From the NCBI RefSeq assembly GCF_000620305.1, contig NZ_KK211101.1:1-64000 (forward strand): DNA of 64,000 bases. Reading direction: 5' to 3'. The position numbers were made by a program, and so were the translations under genes. Numbering within the stretch: position 1 is the stretch's first letter; each line of letters opens with the position of its first letter. The notes under the pieces were generated by a model. That model was not told the origin of the DNA. It was given only the letters and a program-made list of their open reading frames with translations, and made no database searches. The stretch is from Desulfitibacter alkalitolerans DSM 16504. GTDB taxonomy: Bacteria; Bacillota; DSM-16504; Desulfitibacterales; Desulfitibacteraceae. This document shows positions 59,862-64,000 of this stretch, piece by piece.

Positions 59862-61463
59862 ATGCCAAAAGTAAGAGTCATCAAGCCAATCAATTGCATG
59901 GAAGCAGAAGCTGAAGCTCTGAAACTGCGGGTGTGCGCATACTGCCGGGTCAGCTCGGACCACACCGGGCAGCTTCAATCCTTTTCAGCACAGGTGGAGT
60001 ACTACACCCGGCTGATAGAAAGCAACAATGCCTGGACTTTTGCCGGAATTTATGCGGACGAAGGCATCAGCGGCACTGCCAAGGACAAGCGGGATGAGTT
60101 TCTAAGGCTCATTGCCGACTGTGAAGCCAAAAAGGTGGACATGGTCATTACCAAGTCCATATCCAGGTTTGCAAGAAACACCGCCGACTGCATTGAGACG
60201 GTGAGAAAGCTGAAAGCGCTCGGGATTGCCGTTTATTTTGAAAAAGAGAACATCAACACCCTGTCTGCTGAAAGCGAGCTGCTGATGACGGTTTTAAGCT
60301 CCATTGCCCAGGAGGAATCCATTTCCACATCCAAAAACAACCGATGGGCGATACAAAAAAGGTTTATGAAAGGCGAATGGAAGCCTTCCTGCCTTCCCTA
60401 CGGCTATAAGAAAGACAAGGACGGAAGAATCATCATCAATGAAGAAGAAGCCGCTATTGTCCGAAGGATTTACACCGATTACCTGAACGGGAAAGGAACG
60501 TACGTCATCGCTAAGGAGCTTACGGAAGAAGGAGTTCCAACAAGAAAAGGGGCGGAAGCCTGGGGAGAAAATGTGGTGAAGGAAATCCTGACCAATGAAA
60601 AATACTACGGCGACATGCTCCTTCAGAAGACCTTTACCACCGACACATTGCCCTTCCAGCGGAAGCGGAACCGGGGACAGAAACAGTGCTACTACATCGC
60701 CAACGACCATGAACCCATTATTGCAAAAGAGCAGGCCGAACGGGTCAGGGAGATCATGGAGCAGCGAAAAACTGAAAAAGCCATGATGGATACCGACACG
60801 CGAAAATATAACCAGCGTTATCCCTTCAGCAGCAAAATCCAATGCGGTGAATGCGGAAGCACTTTCAAAAGGCAAGTCATATTCAAGGGCAAACCATATG
60901 AAACTGTGCAGTGGTGTTGCACAAGGCATATCAGAAACCGGATGGAATGCAGCATGACAGCTGTCAAGGACAATCACATCAAAGCTGCGTTCATCAATCT
61001 GTATAATAAGCTGAAAAGCAATCATGACAAAATATTAATCCCCCTAGCCGAGGATTTGAAAAAGCTTCACTGCGGCAGGGAACATGAATCCCAGGTCAGG
61101 GAAATCAACAAGAAAATAACGGAACTTACGGAACAGAGTCATGTATTAAGTAGACTGAGGTCGAAAGGATATCTTGACTCTGTTCTTTTTATAGAGCAAA
61201 GCAATCTGATTACCAAGCAGCTTTATGAAGCCAAAAAGCAGCGGAACAAGCTGTTTGAATATAACGGATTTAGCGACGAGGCTGCCAGAACGGAGGAACT
61301 GATTGCTTTCCTCAAAAAGCAGGATGACTTAATGGAGAGCTTTGATGAAAGCATATTTTCGCTGATGGTAGAAAGGATCATTGTAAAATCCAAGCTTGAA
61401 ATCGCCTTCCGCCTGATCAACGGACTGGAGCTTCCGGAAATCATCGGAGAGGAAGTGGGCTAA
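59862..61463 (+). CDS. Large serine recombinase 1
   Basis: A 533-residue resolvase/invertase-type integrase with the catalytic serine in YCRVSSD (about residue 34), ADEGISGT and KSISRFARN in the catalytic domain, a recombinase domain (PYGYKKDKDGRI), a zinc beta-ribbon (CGECGSTFKR with CCTRH) and a coiled-coil tail. Such enzymes integrate and excise elements at short att sites. AAAGGAGGAAG precedes ATG 59862. The longer frame upstream has no such site. Confidence 0.9.
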   Translation: MPKVRVIKPINCMEAEAEALKLRVCAYCRVSSDHTGQLQSFSAQVEYYTRLIESNNAWTFAGIYADEGISGTAKDKRDEFLRLIADCEAKKVDMVITKSISRFARNTADCIETVRKLKALGIAVYFEKENINTLSAESELLMTVLSSIAQEESISTSKNNRWAIQKRFMKGEWKPSCLPYGYKKDKDGRIIINEEEAAIVRRIYTDYLNGKGTYVIAKELTEEGVPTRKGAEAWGENVVKEILTNEKYYGDMLLQKTFTTDTLPFQRKRNRGQKQCYYIANDHEPIIAKEQAERVREIMEQRKTEKAMMDTDTRKYNQRYPFSSKIQCGECGSTFKRQVIFKGKPYETVQWCCTRHIRNRMECSMTAVKDNHIKAAFINLYNKLKSNHDKILIPLAEDLKKLHCGREHESQVREINKKITELTEQSHVLSRLRSKGYLDSVLFIEQSNLITKQLYEAKKQRNKLFEYNGFSDEAARTEELIAFLKKQDDLMESFDESIFSLMVERIIVKSKLEIAFRLINGLELPEIIGEEVG

Positions 61464-62444
61464 ATGGCGCAAAGACATACGCCCTTTGGCTATAAAATCA
61501 TAGACGGAGCTGTAACCATCGAACCGGAAAAGGCAGACCTGGTCAGAAAAATGTTCGATGATTTTATATCGGGTATATCCTTGAAGCAGATGGCAAAGGA
61601 CCTGACGGAAATGAAGGTTTCCAACGCCAACGGAAAGCCCTCCTGGAATCACGGCTCCATCAGAAAAATTTTGAGCAACTGGAAATACACCGGAAACGAC
61701 TTCTATCCTGCCATTATCCCGGAGGAAGTATTTAATGCTGCACATAAGCTCAGGGAAGAAAAGAACACCCGGCTTGGCAGGAATGTCAATTACTATGCTA
61801 ACGGCATCGCCAGCACTTACCCCTTCAGCGGCAGGTTGATATGCGGGGAATGCGGGAGTGTTTTCAAAAGGTACACCGAACATCATGACAGGAACAAGAA
61901 ATGCAACTGGAAATGCAAACGGTATATCGTTGACAACAGGGTCTGCTGCAAAAGCGGCGTGGTTGATGACAAGCAGCTTGAAGCAGGCTTTATACAGATT
62001 ATCAACCGGGTGATGGAGAACCCTGAAATGATAGAAAAGCGTCCGGCAGTTAATGCTGTGGCAGAAAGTGCAGAATTAAGAAGGATAAAATTGCAAATAT
62101 CCAGCGTACTAGGCCAAAACGGCCTGAAACCGTCAGAAATGGCACAGCTGTTGTTCAAAAGAGCTGTAGAACAATATCGAATCTCCCAGGTGGATGATTT
62201 TGATTATAAAACCAGGAAATTGAAAGCGGTGCTTGAGAGTCGCAAGCCCATTAAAGCATTTGACGAGGCTTTATTCAAAGCAACCATCAAAAGCATTACG
62301 GTGGAAATCACCGGGCAGCTCCGGTTTGAACTGATCAACGGAGTGACGCTGAGCACATCATATAAATTACGGGGAAAAGGAGGAAAAGCCCATGGCGATG
62401 GGACAAAGAACAGTATCGGTAATTCCTGCAAATCCGATTTATGA
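61464..62444 (+). CDS. Recombinase-like protein 2, lacking the catalytic domain
   Basis: A 326-residue protein that starts directly in the recombinase domain (TPFGYKIIDGAVTIEPEKAD) and continues through the zinc ribbon (CGECGSVFKRY, CKRYIVDNRVCCKSG) and helical tail. The N-terminal serine catalytic domain is absent. It begins one base after the previous stop, so it is not a broken 3' fragment by position. Similar catalytic-less members occur between two full recombinases in clostridial trios, perhaps as DNA-binding or directionality partners. The 3' end overlaps recombinase 3. Confidence 0.85.
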   Translation: MAQRHTPFGYKIIDGAVTIEPEKADLVRKMFDDFISGISLKQMAKDLTEMKVSNANGKPSWNHGSIRKILSNWKYTGNDFYPAIIPEEVFNAAHKLREEKNTRLGRNVNYYANGIASTYPFSGRLICGECGSVFKRYTEHHDRNKKCNWKCKRYIVDNRVCCKSGVVDDKQLEAGFIQIINRVMENPEMIEKRPAVNAVAESAELRRIKLQISSVLGQNGLKPSEMAQLLFKRAVEQYRISQVDDFDYKTRKLKAVLESRKPIKAFDEALFKATIKSITVEITGQLRFELINGVTLSTSYKLRGKGGKAHGDGTKNSIGNSCKSDL

Positions 62445-64000
62445 TTTTAAGGAAAAAGCAAAGATAAAAAAGCTGAGAGTAGCTGCCTATTGCCGGGTCA
62501 GCACGGAGCTGGAGGAACAGCAGTCCAGCTACCAGGCGCAGGTGGATTATTACACGATGGAGATTATGAAAAACCCAGGCTGGAAGTTTGCAGGCATCTA
62601 TGCTGATGAGGGCATATCCGGCACCAGTACAAAAAACAGAACAGGGTTCAATAAACTGATTGAAGACTGCATGGCAGGCAAGATTGACCTGGTGCTGACA
62701 AAATCCATCAGCCGTTTTGCACGAAACACCCTTGACTGCATTCAATACATACGGAAACTGAAAGAAAAAAACATCGGCGTGTTCTTCGAAAAAGAAAATG
62801 TCAACACCCTGGACAGCACCGGAGAATTTCTCATCACCATCCTCGGAAGCCTCGCCCAGGAAGAAAGCCGCTCCTTAAGCACCAACACAAGATGGGGTGT
62901 GGTCCGCCGGTTTGAAAAAGGACAGGTTATGGTCAATCATAATAAATTTTTAGGTTATACAAAGAATGAGGCCGGTGAATTGGTGATAGTGCCGGAGGAA
63001 GCAGAAATAGTAAGGCTGATTTTCAGGCTGTATTTAGAGGGTCTAAGCATTACCCAAATCAAAAAGTACCTGGAGGAAAACGGCATTAAAACCGTTACCG
63101 GAAAAAACCAATGGTCTACTACCACCATCAACAACATGCTCTCCAATGAGAAGTACATGGGAGATGCCTTGCTGCAAAAAAGCTACACTGTAGACTATCT
63201 CACAAAGAAAAGAGTTAAAAACAATGGAATTGTTCCGCAATATTATGTGGAGGACAGCCATCCGGCCATAATTTCCAAAGACTTGTTTCACCGGATACAG
63301 GAAGAAAAAGCACGCCGGGCTAATATTAAAAAGACTGCTGAAAAAAGAGCCAAAACCGACAGCGGGAAATACAGTTCAATATATGCTCTCACCGAATTGT
63401 TGACATGTGGGGAGTGCGGCAAGCCTTACAGACGGGTTTCCTGGACAGCCTACAGCGAGAAAAGGATTGTGTGGCGGTGCTTAAACAGGCTGGAGTACGG
63501 GAAAAAACACTGCCAAAAGTCCCCGACCATTGATGAAGATGTTTTACATAGGGCCATAATGGATGCTTTCAATTCGCTCATACAGGATAAGGACGATTTT
63601 GTGGACACGCTCCAGTCCAATATTCAGCTGGTAATGAGCAACCGGGCGAAACAGATGGACATAGCAAAAATTGAGGAACGGATCGCGGAATTAAAAAAAG
63701 AGATGATAGGCTTCGTAGAGGAAAATGCAAGATGTGGAGCAGATAATACAGACTTTGACGAGCACTATGCTAAAATCTCCTCCGAGCTAAAAGACCTTCA
63801 GAAGAAGAAAAACCAATATACTGAACAGGAAGCCAGGCAAGACGGCTTTCAACAAAGAGTCGAGGATATGAAAAAATTTCTGAACACCGCAAACTGCAAA
63901 TTATCGAAATTTGATAACCAGCTTGTCAGACAGCTTATACAAAGCATCAAGGTCATGTCAAAGGATAAGATTCTCATAAAATTCAAGTCGGGTTTAGAGA
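62392..64000 (+). CDS. Large serine recombinase 3 (3' end outside window)
   Basis: 536 codons are visible and the frame is open to the window end. The catalytic serine is in YCRVSTE (about residue 36), followed by ADEGISGT, KSISRFARN, the recombinase domain, a zinc ribbon (CGECGKPYRR with CLNRLEYGKKHCQ) and a coiled coil. ATG 62392 has GGAGG at eight bases and overlaps the previous gene by 53 bases. It and recombinase 1 probably form the active pair of the trio. Confidence 0.9.
   Translation, partial: MAMGQRTVSVIPANPIYDFKEKAKIKKLRVAAYCRVSTELEEQQSSYQAQVDYYTMEIMKNPGWKFAGIYADEGISGTSTKNRTGFNKLIEDCMAGKIDLVLTKSISRFARNTLDCIQYIRKLKEKNIGVFFEKENVNTLDSTGEFLITILGSLAQEESRSLSTNTRWGVVRRFEKGQVMVNHNKFLGYTKNEAGELVIVPEEAEIVRLIFRLYLEGLSITQIKKYLEENGIKTVTGKNQWSTTTINNMLSNEKYMGDALLQKSYTVDYLTKKRVKNNGIVPQYYVEDSHPAIISKDLFHRIQEEKARRANIKKTAEKRAKTDSGKYSSIYALTELLTCGECGKPYRRVSWTAYSEKRIVWRCLNRLEYGKKHCQKSPTIDEDVLHRAIMDAFNSLIQDKDDFVDTLQSNIQLVMSNRAKQMDIAKIEERIAELKKEMIGFVEENARCGADNTDFDEHYAKISSELKDLQKKKNQYTEQEARQDGFQQRVEDMKKFLNTANCKLSKFDNQLVRQLIQSIKVMSKDKILIKFKSGLE

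Noticed and set aside
1-64000. CRISPR array, tRNA or rRNA genes
   Set aside because: I found no regularly spaced direct repeats of CRISPR type, no cloverleaf with a T-arm sequence, and no rRNA sequence. The boxA-like motifs are not followed by rRNA.

Overview
The window looks like a large stretch of an integrative and conjugative element (ICE), plus neighbouring mobile DNA, from a low-to-mid GC Gram-positive bacterium. Strong AGGAGG-type ribosome binding sites, TATAAT promoters and conjugation genes of the Clostridioides CD1105-CD1115 type point to class Clostridia. A Peptococcaceae/Desulfotomaculum-like host is my guess, not something proven here. There are no rRNA, tRNA or housekeeping genes.

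Layout. 1-3.5 kb: a Tn554-type recombinase set (two large tyrosine recombinases and a small TnpC-like protein) closed by a terminator. 3.6-16.6 kb: a Tad/type IVc-pilus-like operon (prepilin peptidase, CpaB, CpaE/TadZ, CpaF/TadA, TadB, TadC, pseudopilin-like proteins and a secreted protein), interrupted by two toxin-antitoxin cassettes. A group II intron with an LtrA-like maturase splits the secreted-protein gene, and precise excision restores the frame. 16.7-30.2 kb: type IV secretion and mobilisation genes (VirB2-like, VirB6/TrbL, VirB3-like, split VirB4, M23 hydrolase, RHH accessory protein, MobP-type relaxase with Sel1 repeats) mixed with Fic, HEPN, amidoligase and gamma-glutamylcyclotransferase genes. 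30.4-32.1 kb: an IS110 element with a structured non-coding end, then a dense repeat region. 32.2-36.5 kb: primase-like protein, VirD4 coupling protein and two decayed genes. 36.5-51.2 kb: a complete BREX type 3 phage-defence operon (brxF-brxC-pglXI-brxHII-pglZ-brxA) with a TrlF-type PHP-ATPase inside it and an XRE regulator in front. 51.3-54.7 kb: candidate defence accessory genes. 54.7-59.1 kb: an XRE/ImmA regulatory pair with repeated operators, a DDE insertion sequence and two sigma/activator-like regulators. 59.1-59.6 kb: an intensely structured non-coding region headed by a boxA-like motif. 59.6-64 kb: a SHOCT-like small protein and three serine recombinase genes, the last running off the window.

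How it fits together. The relaxase, RHH protein, coupling protein, VirB4/B6/B3/M23 set and probably the Tad-like pilus would move the element. BREX and its neighbours would protect host and element from phage. XRE/ImmA would control excision and transfer, and the serine recombinases would integrate and excise.

The most unexpected signal is a shared extreme C-terminal motif, G-[MIL]-x-M-x-[LM]-stop, on five otherwise unrelated proteins from the secretion region (DUF4406-like, Fic, amidoligase and two small unknown proteins). It is absent from the machinery proteins. I suggest it is a sorting or type IV secretion signal on co-transferred proteins. The second is the boxA-led structured RNA candidate at about 59.12-59.58 kb.
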